A DNA stretch of 64,000 nucleotides from Temnopleurus reevesii (taxonomy: Eukaryota > Echinodermata > Echinoidea > Temnopleuroida > Temnopleuridae). The stretch's first letter is position 1, and each line of letters opens with the position of its first letter. This document shows, piece by piece, positions 1 through 11,235 of this stretch. Both the position numbers and the translations under genes were made by a program. Under the pieces are notes generated by a model. That model was not told the DNA's origin and made no database searches. It was given only the letters and a program-made list of their open reading frames with translations. The stretch is taken from contig BQKZ01000075.1 in assembly GCA_036244855.1 (NCBI GenBank), positions 186,577-250,576 of the forward strand. The letters run 5' to 3'.

Positions 1-100
1 TATTAGGGACCAATAGGAACACAAATCATTCACTTTTGACACAATGCAAGTGTGTTACACTTCTTAAAATTGCCTATTTCCATCAGGGGGACTTGATTTT

Positions 101-125
101 GGCGGCCATTTTGAAAATGGCCGCC
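101..125. repeat. Near-perfect palindrome
   Basis: GGCGGCCATTTT, then GAA, then a complementary arm ending GGCCGCC. It lies just left of a larger fold-back repeat and is probably part of the same repeat family. No coding role seen. Confidence 0.6.
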
Positions 126-271
126 ACGGCTGACCTTTGACCTATTTCAGGTGGCTCCCCTTCTGAAAATGTTTCTCTTGTGATACTCTACCTCTGTGCC
201 AAATTTCATGCTTGTAGGTAAAAATGCACAATTCAGGCCAAAATCTGCTGTTATCTGCCCCACTATCCGTG

Positions 272-553
272 CGATCAGCAAATTCGACCGAATCTGTGAC
301 GTAAAGTCGGACAACTCCTTATTCACTCTGTACACAAAATTTCATATTTTCATCTTTTTTCCGGAAAAGTCAACAACATTTTGATTCTCGATCCGGGTAA
401 ATAATTTCTTTATTGATTCTGGATGTATTTTGAGAAGAATCATTTTGCAAACTTACTCTAAATTTTACATTGATACATTTTTTTAATTATATGTACAAAG
501 TGAATGAGGAGTTGTCCGACATGACGTCACAGAATCCGTCGATGATGCCGATC
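272..553. mobile_element. Fold-back (MITE-like) inverted repeat
   Basis: Arms of about 63 bp (272-334 and 491-553) are reverse complements with scattered mismatches; both carry GTCGGACAACTCC or its complement and a TGACGT-like core. The AT-rich middle holds no ORF of note. A weaker relative of the middle and right part (GATTCTGCATGTATTTTG) appears near 9010-9150. Structure fits a non-autonomous DNA element; superfamily not assignable. Confidence 0.6.
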
Positions 554-2305
554 CTATACGGATCCCCATGAGCGGCAATGATCGTCAAATCTCTGTGAAC
601 AGATTGTCCAATTTACCGTTTGTTCATAGGATTTTTCTTCATTCAATGAGAATATGCCAATTCCAGGGGTTTGTTCCCCTTTGATATGTAGGAAGGGTTC
701 ATGTACTAGGAAAGAGATTTTAAAATGTATACATTTGCTGACAACTGGTCATTGATGTGTTTATTTCTATTTATTCAAGTTTCTTGAATGTCTCAAGCCA
801 CATGGCCTGCTTTGCAAGAGAGCGCTGCCAAAACATAACACAAATGTTCTTAAATCTTTCCGACTCCGTTGTTTTGTTTTTAATATGAAGATGAGCTCGT
901 AACAAACGACTGGTGGCTCATTATTTTATTTTATTTTATTTCAAATGAGCAACATCGACTACGTGTCCGCTCTATACACTCTAAACTCCGTGGATTGAGG
1001 AATAAATTCACAGACTGTTATGGGAAACATTCCCAAATTAGATTGAAATTTTCAAATTTAATAGATTGATTACGCAATCTATATTATTCATTTATATATT
1101 CAAATTTTCTTTCAATATGGCGGTTTCTTTAAATCAGTGCAGCTGACATTCTTCCAAAAAAAAAAAAGCCTTTCGTCAAACGAAACACACAGATATACTA
1201 ACGTATAACACACATATGTACATGTCAATCCTAAACAGTATTTGATATTTTAAAAAATCTACACATTACTGCAATTACGAAATTGCAAAAATTGCAAATT
1301 GCAAATTGCAAATTTTAAAAAAATTAAAGCTCAATGAATTCAAAACAACTTGTTAACAAAAATATTATTGAAAATGATGTACATGTGTATTTAAATAAGA
1401 ATTGAGCAAAAGTAAGTTTGTTTGTTTTGTTTTGTAATTTACTAACAAAAAATAAAATTGTCGATTCAAGTTTAGATTAGTTTCTGACTACAATTCATTG
1501 ATTTTCAACAGGTAATCAGAAATGTTGCCAAAAGAAATCTTATTCAAATCAAGTAGCAATACCACGTTTTAGTAAATATGTCACCTTGAATGTTCAAGCA
1601 TAATGTTATGAAAAAATAAGACAAATAATTCATTGATAAACCACCACGAGCTAAACAAAGCGTCAAACCGTCACGTATAGTGAACCAGGTAATATAAAAT
1701 CCGAGACCAATAAGAATATTGGCTACTAAATATTACAAAAAATAATGCTTTGTTATCCCTTCCAACTGGCAAGTCAATAATTAAGCAACATTCTAATATG
1801 ATCAGTCCATTAAAGCTGTCACATTTATAGCATCAATTTATGCAAACGGTGATCATACTGAAGGTTCATGCCAGGGTGAGACATACCTCAAACATGCCTC
1901 AAATCACCGTAAAATTTTATCTGACACATCTGACGAGTGTTTGGCTAACGAAATATGTTGATGAACTGATGAAAAGTGCTAATGGGTTCTGGACTACACT
2001 GTCGGCTCCTAAATCTCCCGCCCAATTTGATGGATACACAACGTTTATCTTTAATGCAAGGAGTTATGGTACTATAGAGATCATCACATCAACTTCATTG
2101 AATGGAAGCAAATCGTGTGCAAGTTCATCGCCATTGTCTGTACAGAAGCTTTCTCATGATTTTTGTCGGGAAACAACCAGGAACGTTATTTTTCATCAAT
2201 TAATTCTAACTTGATTATCATTCCGCGCCAACGTTTTCATTTCAGATGAGGACTCAATTAAGAGATATTCTGGCCTATATAATTGCATGTGCAACAGCCA
2301 GTCGT
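554..2305. other. AT-rich region, no gene recognised
   Basis: Both strands were read. Short ORFs occur (for example 1840-2214, 124 codons) but show no family motif, membrane pattern or splice context. Contains simple A/T runs and TTTTA repeats near 920-940. Confidence 0.5.
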
Positions 2306-2480
2306 TTGAGAGATTGATTGATTGATTGATTGATTTTATTTCCGATATACCATTAAAAAAAATACAATACATATATACACGATATGACACAAGATTAAAA
2401 AAGAGAATATCGGATGGATTGCCCATTTCATGCCATACAGAGGAACTGTATGGCATGAAAAGAAACAATTTAAATTTCTG
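2306..2480 (-). mobile_element. 3' tail fragment of a LINE
   Basis: A (TTGA)n run at 2312-2335 followed by TTTATTTCC..CCATTAAAAAAAATAC resembles the 3' end of the larger LINE at 3846-3890, whose tail is likewise a short tandem AATC-type repeat. The fragment reads on the minus strand and stops just before the GPCR ORF. It contains a perfect 15-bp inverted repeat (2426-2440 with 2446-2460, 5-nt loop). Confidence 0.5.
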
Positions 2481-2485
2481 GACCA

Positions 2486-3499
2486 ATGATCATGACAGTA
2501 AATATGAATAATTCGAATTGGCAGTCGTTCAAAGAGACTTTCGAGACCATCGATGTAGTTCGTATAACCAGTTTGCAAGTTTGTTTCTTGATCGAAATCA
2601 CTCTCAATATCTTCGTCGTCGTGGTTCTTGCTTATGAGCGCGATCTCGATTTCATCCAGATCGACCGACATCTTTACAAAGTTCTTGCTTACCAAGACAT
2701 TCTTTTGTCCGTCTGCTACGATGCTGCGTACTCATTATTTATATTCGGTGAATACTTTGATATAAATGCCGTTTACTGTTTATCTCTGATGTCGATATTC
2801 CTGTTATGTCTACAGTTATCTGCCTGGATGCTATCTATCATCGCTTTGAATAAGTTCATCTTCATTAAGTATCCTTTGAGGTACTTTGGTATGGTGACAA
2901 CACGCCGATTGAAAGCATTTTTCCTGCTCGGAGGCATTCTTTCTTCGTTTAGTTTATCATTTCTACCAATAGATGGCTTTCCTTTTACAGACATAGCTGC
3001 ATGTTCGGTGTCTGCAGTTTTGACATCTTTCACCAGCTTTACGAATGAAATGATAAGCTGCATGATAATCACTCTAATTTGTCTGTCTATACCCATCTGT
3101 ATGATAGCTGTACTAAATTTCGCGCTTATTTCAATTGCAATTAAACGATCGAAGTTTAACAGTCGAATTGGGGTGATGTTTCACAATAACGCAGGCGAAG
3201 TACAACGAGTTGATGCAGAAGCAGGAGATCGTGTCAAACTCAAAGGTCTTTTAAACGTTGTTTATCTCATAACTCAAGCTTCATTTGTCTTAGTTTTGAC
3301 ATTGATAATTTTTGTGATTTTCTTTCTCCAACCAGACAATGTAAGCTACAAAGTACTTTTGTTCATGTACGATGTTCCTTTCATATTATGGCTATGCAAA
3401 GTTGGTGTGTTGATAATAAGCGATGTGAAAATGAGAAAAGCAGCAAAACGGCGTATTGCTAAAATTTGCTGCAAGAGTCAAGCATGGTTGCAAGGATGA
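2486..3499 (+). CDS. Intronless rhodopsin-like (class A) GPCR, orphan
   Basis: One open frame of 337 codons. Seven hydrophobic segments can be placed: about residues 31-50, 66-88, 95-120, 143-162, 190-217, 256-281 and 288-312. Class A marks: Asn41 in TM1 (LNIFVVVV), Asp71 in TM2 (LAYQD), Cys98 at the top of TM3 and Cys173 in extracellular loop 2 (likely disulfide), Pro203 in TM5, and a basic tail (KMRKAAKRR) with CC at 328-329. The N terminus has an NNS sequon at residues 8-10. Unusual: the DRY box is replaced by Asn-Lys-Phe (122-124), and the TM6 CWxP and TM7 NPxxY motifs are absent. Such divergent intronless receptors are common in expanded echinoderm families. Ligand unknown. Starts at ATG 2486, 2492 or 2504 are all possible; the longest is given. 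Coupling to a G protein is inferred from family only. Confidence 0.85.
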   Translation: MIMTVNMNNSNWQSFKETFETIDVVRITSLQVCFLIEITLNIFVVVVLAYERDLDFIQIDRHLYKVLAYQDILLSVCYDAAYSLFIFGEYFDINAVYCLSLMSIFLLCLQLSAWMLSIIALNKFIFIKYPLRYFGMVTTRRLKAFFLLGGILSSFSLSFLPIDGFPFTDIAACSVSAVLTSFTSFTNEMISCMIITLICLSIPICMIAVLNFALISIAIKRSKFNSRIGVMFHNNAGEVQRVDAEAGDRVKLKGLLNVVYLITQASFVLVLTLIIFVIFFLQPDNVSYKVLLFMYDVPFILWLCKVGVLIISDVKMRKAAKRRIAKICCKSQAWLQG

Positions 3500-3617
3500 G
3501 TTTTTTTTAAACAAAATGTAATTTCCCTTTTGTAATGAAGTCCATAAACAATATCCAGTAGAGCTAATATCTCAAAATGTATATCATGAGCAGACTCATG
3601 GTATTTGTCACGTGCCA

Positions 3618-3785
3618 GTTCGTGTCAATGTGGACACCAAAAGGCACGCATTCGTGAACTATTCGTGAACTATACGTGAACTAGTCGTGATTAGTGCGGG
3701 AGCCTCCAACTTCGTGCCCCCAAATGTCACGACTTGCCACGACAAAATCGTGGCCAAAAGTCATGCAAGTCAGCCTGGCTTTTTA
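3618..3785 (+). repeat. Direct repeat R, left copy
   Basis: About 168 bp matching 7358-7545 in the same orientation (shared CGTGTCAATGTGGACA, GTGCGG.AGCCTCC, CCACGACAAAATCGTG, GCAAGT..CAGCCTGG). It includes three or four 11-bp tandem units of the form ATTCGTGAACT. The two copies bracket the LINE. Confidence 0.7.
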
Positions 3786-4931
3786 TCCCAGAGACACAAC
3801 ATGATCACCACACCATCGTCGTGCAAATGCTGGAAGGGCGTAATCTATTTGATTTGATTTTTTATTTATTTATTTTCCATTAAAAAAAACATACTATATA
3901 ACAAAAATAAATGTGAACAATATCGAGCAAACATAAATTGAAACAAAATTACAAAGGAAATCGCATACAGATATTTACAGGATAATTGTTTACAAATAAA
4001 GGGTTGAATTAAACGACAAAGCAATTTTGAATTTAGAATGGAGGGGTGTGCTGGAAAAAGCAAGGCTTGTGATATGCACACCCCCGGGTTAAAGTTACAC
4101 TAAAGAAAATAATGATAGTCGTTATGAAAAATAAGGAATCATTTGAATAAGGATAAAAGTAACAACTAAAGAAATGTTGGAGTACATCTGTATTTTGTGC
4201 ATCTAACAAACGGTATATAAAGAGGGGTAGACGTAGAGAGAAGGACATGAAAAAGAGAGGGGACAGGCGCAACTGGATACCAAGGATTCGTGAGGCGAAT
4301 GCCTTATAAGAAAATGATTATTTGTGAAAAAATATGTATATTTTTAATAAAATTAGGAAAACGGAACGGCTGATGGAAGGGTGTATGGATCAAGGAGATG
4401 TCTTTTCAACTTGAGTTTAAATATATTTAGACTTGGGGCTTGTTTTATATTGATATCCAGATAATTCCAGTATTTGGAACCTAAGTATAATATATAAATG
4501 TATTTTGTGCTAAGTGTGTTCTCATTAGTGGTAGGCGATAATTTTCTCTTTGTCTTGTTTGGTATTTGTGAATGGCGTCATTTCTAATAAAGATATTTTC
4601 AAAATGGCAGGAAGTTTTTTTTTTGTCCAGTTTGTACATGAACTGATAATAATAAGATAATAATAAGTATCCTTTATTTTGAGAATTTTGTTTTGAAAAA
4701 TAATTCGTTCGTGTGAGCTCTATGTGAATTTGAGATAATTCTTAGCGCCTTCTTTTGCAATGAGAGTATTTTGTCCAGCTTTGTTTGTATCGCGCTTCCC
4801 CAGGCTACTACGCCATTGTTAACGTATGGTTCTATCATATTATGGTAAAGAATTAGTAAAGTCTTACATGGAAGAAATAAATTTATTTATTTATTACCCC
4901 AACATTTCGAGAAAATGTAGAGCATGTGCTG

Positions 4932-5730
4932 TCAATATGGGACTTTCCATGATAGTTTATTGTCAATTAAGACTTCTAAAAATCTACAGGTGGATACATC
5001 AGAGAGAATTGTGTTATCAAATATTATATTATCGGGCAGTTTAGAGATTATGTTGCTGAAGAGCGTGTAGTTTGTCTTTTGTAAGTTGATTGGGAGCTTG
5101 TTAGCCTTGATACAATCTGTCACTTGTAATAGTTCGTCAACAGTACGTGTGAGTTGGTGTGGATCAGTATGTGAGAAGAAAAGGTTGGAGTCATCGGCAA
5201 ATAGAATAAACGATAATATGTTTGATGCTTTGTAGATATCATTTATGTAAATAATGAAAAAGAGTGGGCCAAGAATACTTCCCTGGAGTACTCCGCAATT
5301 AATTGGGAGAGTGGAAGAACTGTAGATATTTAAACTGCTTTCTGCCAGTTAGGTCATTCCTGAACCACTCCAAGGCCATCACTCTAATACCATAATGAGA
5401 TAGTTTATGTAAAAGAATGTCGTGGTTGATAGTATCGAAGGCCTTGGAGAAGTTCACAGGCAGATACCAACATTATGACAGTATTTGTAAATTGAGGAAG
5501 ATACTTTCTTTATAAAAGATAGAATTGCATGCGAAGTGCTGTGCTTTTGTGCGAAACCCAAATAATATATTGTGCTTTTTGAGAAAGTCAGATGTTCTAG
5601 TGTAGACAATTTTTTCTAGCACTTTGGATAACGAAGTAAGGAGAGATATGGGTCGGTAATTGCTGACAATTTTCTTATCGCCTTTTTTGAATAGTGGTAT
5701 AACTTTTGCTACTTTAAGTTTATTGGGCAC
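4932..5730 (-). pseudogene. Broken reverse transcriptase domain of the LINE
   Basis: Three recognisable segments in different frames: fingers and motif 1 (5473-5730), motif A with FSKAFDTINHD (about 5390-5460), motif C with FADD (about 5185-5210), then the thumb-side NxxKT and LGVxID-like block (4932-5123). Frame changes and stops show it is inactive. Confidence 0.8.
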
Positions 5731-7077
5731 TATTCCTGTCTAAAGGGATAAATTAAAGATGTGTAGGCCTATTAGAGGACCGACTATCACCCGTATAACT
5801 CTCTTTAGCAATGAGTTAGGTATATATATATGTCATCTGGTCCGGCACTATTTTTAACCTGTAAGTTTTTGATAATGCTAAGTATTTCACTTTCATCCGT
5901 TGGTGAGAAAAATAATGAGTGTTCATTTGGATCTTCAAGATATTCATGGAAAGGCTTTTGGCTGTGGGGTATATTCTTTGCTAAGTTGATGCCTATTTGT
6001 GAAAGGTACTGGTTGAATGTTTCAGTAATAATTTTGGGGTCGTTCGTGGTGACACCCTCGTGATTTTTATTTTGTGATTTGTGATTTTTTCCTGTTCTTG
6101 TTCAGTACACTATTAATAATTTTCCACGTGTTTTTCATGTCGTTTTTGTACTTATTCAATTGAGAAGAATAGTATGCTTTTTTTTTTTTTAGAGACGCAT
6201 AAAAGGGTCGTAAGTACATTTTTGTAAGATGTATATTTATTTTTTGATGTTTAATCTCGTTTAGAAATATATTTATAATAATTTTTTTCTTGCGATTTAT
6301 CGACCTGAGAAGTGATTTGTTTATCCAAGGCTGTATGGGTGTCCTTTTGTAGTTGTGTTTCTTCTTTCGAAGCGGAATTTTGTTATCTAAGGATGATACA
6401 AGTTTGCTAAAAATATGTTAAATGATTTATTTGCATCGGAGGAATCAAATACATCCGACCAGTCGACCAGTCTTAAATGGTCAATTAGGTTTGAGATATT
6501 ATGTTATGTTTATTTTCGTTGCATAGTGATTTCTTTTGAGGTTTTTGAGGTTCTGCTAATATGAGAAATACAAAAAATAGGAAAATGGTCAGATATGTCG
6601 GAAAGGATTATTCCTGCTAGGAACAGGGAGGGTATTCGTAAAAATTTTGTCAATTATTGTCGCGGATGTGTTTGTGATTCTCGTTGGTTTTGTAATAAGT
6701 GGTAAACATGAGTTTGACAGAAATGTTTTTTTTAATATAAAAATGTTCCAATGAACTCTTGACAGTTGACGTTTGTGTTAGAATTCAACAAATTAAAGTT
6801 GAAATCCCCCTTGATATGACATATTTTGTTCTTAATTGCAGAGTCAGTGAGAAATTCTTGAAGAGTGAAATTGATGTTATTTGACTGGGGTTGTCTGTAT
6901 ATTACGTATTGTATTATGTTTTTCCTGTTGGGATATTTATTTCGATAAAAAGGGATTCCATGTCATCGTGAGTAATGGTCAGGTTTGAAATAATAGTATA
7001 CTCAAGTTCATCCGGAATGTCATGAATGTAAAGTGCAACACCACCGTTCATCTTAATATCAGCTATGTTGTTAACGA

Positions 7078-7323
7078 TTAAATTGCAATCCTCTTACTAT
7101 AAGGAGAAACGTGAGGTGGGTGTTTCAGAGAACCAATTATTGTTGATCGAGGTAGTTTTGTATTTTCCATTAGAGATTGGAGTTTGTTAAAATTTGCATT
7201 AGCACTTCTAATGTTTAAGTGAAAAAGGCAAAACTTGTCGTTATCGTAGTTTGTATTAATGTGCGATTTGAAAGTTTGCTCAGTAAAGTATTGCGAGGTA
7301 GCTATTCTGCCTAATATGTACAA
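7078..7323 (-). pseudogene. Remnant of LINE endonuclease domain
   Basis: 81-codon open stretch containing FHLNIRSANANFNKLQSLM, the conserved N-terminal block of AP-type endonucleases in CR1/Jockey-like elements, then IIG where the family continues to a metal-binding SETW motif; here the frame departs (GSLKHPP). The rest of the domain (to about 6700) is degraded. Confidence 0.65.
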
Positions 7324-7357
7324 ACTATGCGCAAGCTATGGTGAACTCAACTTGCTA

Positions 7358-7545
7358 GCTCGTGTCAATGTGGACATAGATGGGAACGCATTAGTGAACT
7401 TTTCGTAAACTGCGTGAACTACTCGTGAACAGTGCGGAAGCCTCCCAGTTCATGCCCCCCCCCCCCCCCCCCCCCCCCCAATGGCACGAAATTCCACGAC
7501 AAAATCGTGCCCAAAATTCGTGCAAGTATCAGCCTGGATTTAGGC
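7358..7545 (+). repeat. Direct repeat R, right copy
   Basis: Second copy of the repeat at 3618-3785, offset by about 3740 bp. It carries a 30-base C run (7455-7484) where the left copy has five C, and degenerate 11-bp CGTGAACT units. The LINE lies between the copies. Confidence 0.7.
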
Positions 7546-8680
7546 AGATGAGCTGAATAGAGTTTGATACTATTAGAATTTGTAAGCGCTTGTTTGTGAT
7601 GTGGATGCATCGCATTATTCCTGTCAAATTCAGGAAAGTAATGGAATTTGGGATGTCCGAGAATTCTTGAAAAGATTAACAAAAATAGGCATATTATGTA
7701 ATATATAGCAATTATATCTTATGATATTGTATAATTTTATCATAATCAGATAACAAAATAAAAATTATATATCATAAATTTAAAAAAAATACTTGATCGT
7801 TTCATCATTTTTTAGATTGAGCTGGACTGATAAGTTGAGTGTGGCCATGACAACAACCACAACCCTCAAGGACAAACATGCATGTATCACTTTTCATTTA
7901 CATATTCCTCTTCATATTTGCTTACGGTGAATCTGGTTTCATATACTGAATACAATTTGGTAACCCTACACGAACCGAGAGGCTTGGCCGTTGGCTGTCA
8001 AAGGACCTTTTTAATTCAAAACAAATATCATGAAGTGATAATAAGTCTCGTGTTACATGATGGTCGAAGAACGTGTTCATTATTTCCTACCGCAATAAAT
8101 TTAATCACATTTCAATGTCAAATCCTATGCTTCTGTCAAAAGAAGTGAGAATGCAAATTTGTCTTCTCAGATGGTTTATAAATATACCAATAATGACAGC
8201 TAGGAGATAACCATTAATTTAAAAAAATCACGCAATGGTAAAATACAATAGAACCTATAATGTATATATTAATCAAGGCATAATGATAAAACTTACAGTT
8301 GAATAATGAAATGTGAATAGAGCTTCAAATAAAATACTAACCAAGATTTCGGTTGTTGAAAATTTTTAAATATATGTGACGCCTTTTGACAAAAATAAAA
8401 AAACGGATCGTGGGTAGTTGGTGGGGATTAAATATGAGTTGCAAATTATGAACAAAAGTCCATAATATAATATACATCCTTTCTCCATGTATGAAGAAAG
8501 GGAGCAAAGAAAAAAGCGTAAAAAGGGGTGCCATTATAGGATGGCACAAAATTCGTGGATGTCACACCCCAACCTCCTATGTCGAATCCTGGATATCAAG
8601 GTTTTATTTATTTATATTTATATTTTTTTATTTTATTTTTTATTTATGTTTTTAATTTTTATGTATCTATTTTGTATTTA
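7546..8680. other. AT-rich region, no gene recognised
   Basis: No ORF with a recognisable motif on either strand; A/T-rich with TTTATT runs near 8600-8660. Confidence 0.5.
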
Positions 8681-8907
8681 TAATAATAATATGCAGTTCT
8701 TATATAGCGCTAATTACCTCTGATAAAGGTCTCTATAAGCGCTCTACAATTAATGCAGCATTATTACCCTGGCTTTAGCCCGGCAGCCACCAGCACAGCG
8801 CACTTGGCGTTTCAAGGAATAAATATTCCTACCAGGTACCCATTCACCTCACATGGGTTGAGTGCAGCACAATGTGGATGAATTTCTTGCTGAAGGAAAT
8901 TAACGCC
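8681..8907 (-). mobile_element. SINE-like element, copy A
   Basis: Read on the minus strand it runs from GGCGTTAATTTCCTTCAGC, through AAATTCATCCACATTGTGCT and TGAGGTGAATGGGTACC, to GCGCTATATAAGAACTGC and a short (ATT)n tail. Copies B (24601-24823, plus) and C (35151-35226, minus, 3' part only) match it. A single N at 8908 directly abuts its 5' end. tRNA origin is possible but A and B boxes are not convincing. Confidence 0.7.
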
Positions 8908-8908
8908 N

Positions 8909-9884
8909 AACACGGAAAACTCTCTGTTCCTTTTTCACACAGAATTTCAAATTTTCTTCTTTTTCTAAAAAAGCAGACAAAATCTTACTTTTCTCTGCAA
9001 GTATGATATGGATATATTGATTCTGCATGTATTTTGGGATGGATCTTGTTGATTGATTGTATGCTTTTCTTATAAAAGGGACAAAATGTTAAATTCTGTG
9101 TACAAATTAAGTGATTGAATAGTTCTCCATGTTGGCAGCCATTTTGTGCCCGTAGATTGCCATTTTAAGGAGTCCACGAAGGGTGGAAATAAAATTTTCA
9201 GAGTTTGATCATTGTATATTTCCTCATCCACTGAGAGCACACCAATGTCTGGATGGAGTTCCCCTTTAAGTTTTTAATTTCTACGTCAATTAACCATATT
9301 AGTGTTTGACAAGACCCCCAAAGTTAATTATTGTTTGAACTACAATAATGTAAAATGGTTGAAACAAAGAAATGAAAATGTGCTCGTAACAACGTTTAGA
9401 AGATTAAAAAGACAAATCTGAAAACTATCAAATGAAAAGATTAGTCTTATGACACAATGTTTTATATCTAGGGATGGTGGAAAATTATGCTTGATTATAA
9501 ATATAAGGTAAAAATTGTTTGATTGCTCATGAATGCCATCGTTGAAAAATGGTGTCGGTCTATCGTAATAAGTTTCTTTATTATTCCCTTTTCCTGCATA
9601 TCGTTCGTATTTTCACGAAGTGGCGGGAGCCAAAGAGTAATATTGCACAAAACTAGTAATAATTTAATTGAAAAATCTTAGTCCATAGAATTTATACACA
9701 TTTACATACAATGCGCTTTGAATTGTTGCTATGTCACGGTTTCTTTTGTCTTCATGCAACAATATCCTTTGGCTCACATCATTTAGTGAAACCACAGACA
9801 ATAATTGAAGAAAAAGACTTGAAATGGAGTGAAAAGTCAAAGAACATTGGAGTTAACTTTTCAGGATGTATTAAAGAAGGGCAG
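8909..9884. other. No gene; degenerate repeat near 9010-9150
   Basis: GATTCTGCATGTATTTTGG and TGTACAAATTAAGTGATTGA echo the fold-back element at 272-553. Nothing coding recognised. Confidence 0.4.
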
Positions 9885-10128
9885 CAGTGGATCCAGGGGG
9901 GGGGGGGGGGGCGTCCCAAGGATGCCCCCCTATTTTTCGGCAAAAAAATGAAAGAAAAAGGGAAAAACAAGAGGGAATTAGGCGGTATATCAATCACTTT
10001 ATATTTTTTAAAAGAAATATGGTCTAAGATGACAGGAAATTGCATTTAAGAATATTTAATTTTTTTGGGAACATATCAACACAAGTGCCACGCCCCTCTC
10101 CCTTTAAAGAATCCTGGATCCGCCCCTG
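9885..10128. mobile_element. MITE with hAT-like ends
   Basis: Ends are CAGTGGATCCAGG (left) and CCTGGATCCGCCCCTG (right), an imperfect terminal inverted repeat. A G-run follows the left end. Flanks AAGGGCAG and AAGGGTTC agree at the first five of eight bases, compatible with a decayed 8-bp target duplication as in hAT elements. Overlapping ORFs on both strands are artefacts of the element. Confidence 0.65.
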
Positions 10129-10722
10129 AAGGGTTCAGATTGGGTCATTTTAAGAAGGTCAGTCAGAGGAGAGCAACCAATCAACTTTTTAGAGCCTAAT
10201 GATGTAGCGTGATTTCTGTCATAATCATGTTGGCAACAGATGATAAATAAAAGGGGCCTTAAAGCCCCAACGTATTCCATCCTTCTACATACCACAGTAC
10301 ACTACAGGTTTAACATATGGAAAATACAGAGATGTAATGGTGGTAGAAGATGGGGAAAATGAGAGGGGGGTGGGAAAGACAGTACAAACAGAATCAAACA
10401 AGAACATGATGTCCAATTGCAGATCAATTTATTGTATTATTGCATATTCAATCACGACATAAATTGACTTGCATGATGATATATTTTTCCTTAAATCTTA
10501 GAAAATAGACATATGAAAATATACTGTGCTCAAAGGTACGATCATTTTCATTTCATTAATTAAAATTCATAAATTTTTAGAATGTTGGGTAAAAATTTAC
10601 TCAACACTGTGCAGCATAATGTCTGCACGACTGTTGGTCAAAATATGTCCAGCAGATGGGTGTTTTAATCATGTTGGTTAAACAATGCTCAGGTTTGTAA
10701 TGGAAGTACTCAAAAATTGTTA
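10129..10722. other. No gene recognised
   Basis: AT-rich; no motif-bearing ORF. If the cathepsin gene has a long 3' UTR it could reach here, but no poly(A) signal could be chosen confidently. Confidence 0.4.
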
Positions 10723-11235
10723 AAGCCCGTGTATAGTTTTGGTAAAGATTAAAGAAATGTGAATTTTGGGGATATATACCATGACATATAGTTTGTATAC
10801 ACATTTCAAGATCATAGCATAATTTTCTACGAGCGAATTCTTTTGAAAATTTGAATTTGACCGTTAAATCGTATTTAGCGCCCTCTCTTGGTTATAACAA
10901 TATTTTGCTTCTTATTGGGCATATACAAAATTATTTCCAAGATTTTATTAAAGCATGCTAAAAAGGAATACATAAAGAATAAATTCTGAAATTTTCATCC
11001 AATTCTGTTCATGAGAAGCTGTCCTTTATCAAGAAAGAAAATATTGAATTAGCGTCGGGGGCTACGACGCTAAAATATTTTCCACACTTTAGGTTATAAC
11101 TTTTCAAAAACTTGTTAATTTTTCGTACAATCTTTTGTACAACATGTTCATGATATCATGTTTCTTTTTAAGTAGATTTGAAGACAAAATTTGGCGATAA
11201 AAATATTGGCTTTTACCAAAACTGTACTTGGGCTT
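10723..11235 (+). mobile_element. Dispersed TIR element, copy 1
   Basis: About 513 bp with ends AAGCCCGTGTATAGTTTTGG and its inverted partner ACCAAAACTGTACTTGGGCTT. The whole length matches 60900-61416 in the same orientation, including GCGCCCTCTCTTGGTTATAA. TA dinucleotides flank both ends of this copy. No transposase inside: a non-autonomous DNA transposon. Confidence 0.8.

Larger units (their letters stand above)
3846..7323 (-). mobile_element. Degenerate non-LTR retrotransposon (CR1/Jockey-like LINE)
   Basis: On the minus strand the order is endonuclease then reverse transcriptase then 3' tail. Endonuclease start at 7323-7078: FCLFHLNIRSANANFNKLQSL resembles the AP-endonuclease opening of these elements. 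RT pieces: KVAKVIPLFKKGDK and NYRPISLLTSLSKVLEKIV (5730-5600), FSKAFDTINHDILLHKLSHY with the motif A aspartate (about 5460-5390), ILFADDSNLFF with the catalytic FADD (about 5210-5185), and NKLPINLQKTNYTLF to FLEVLIDNKLSWK (5120-4935). The 3' end near 3846 carries an (AATCA)-type tail. Several frameshifts and stops separate the pieces, so no intact ORF remains. A CR1, L2 or Jockey/Daphne-type clade fits; the exact clade needs alignment. Confidence 0.85.

Noticed and set aside
1840..2214. 124-codon plus-strand ORF before the GPCR
   Set aside because: No membrane or family signature, no splice link, composition like surrounding DNA.
2773..3096. Minus-strand ORF of 107 codons
   Set aside because: Shadow of the GPCR gene on the opposite strand.
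9711..10049. Overlapping ORFs on both strands with Gly-rich or Pro-rich runs
   Set aside because: They cross a hAT-like MITE and its G-run; no coding features.
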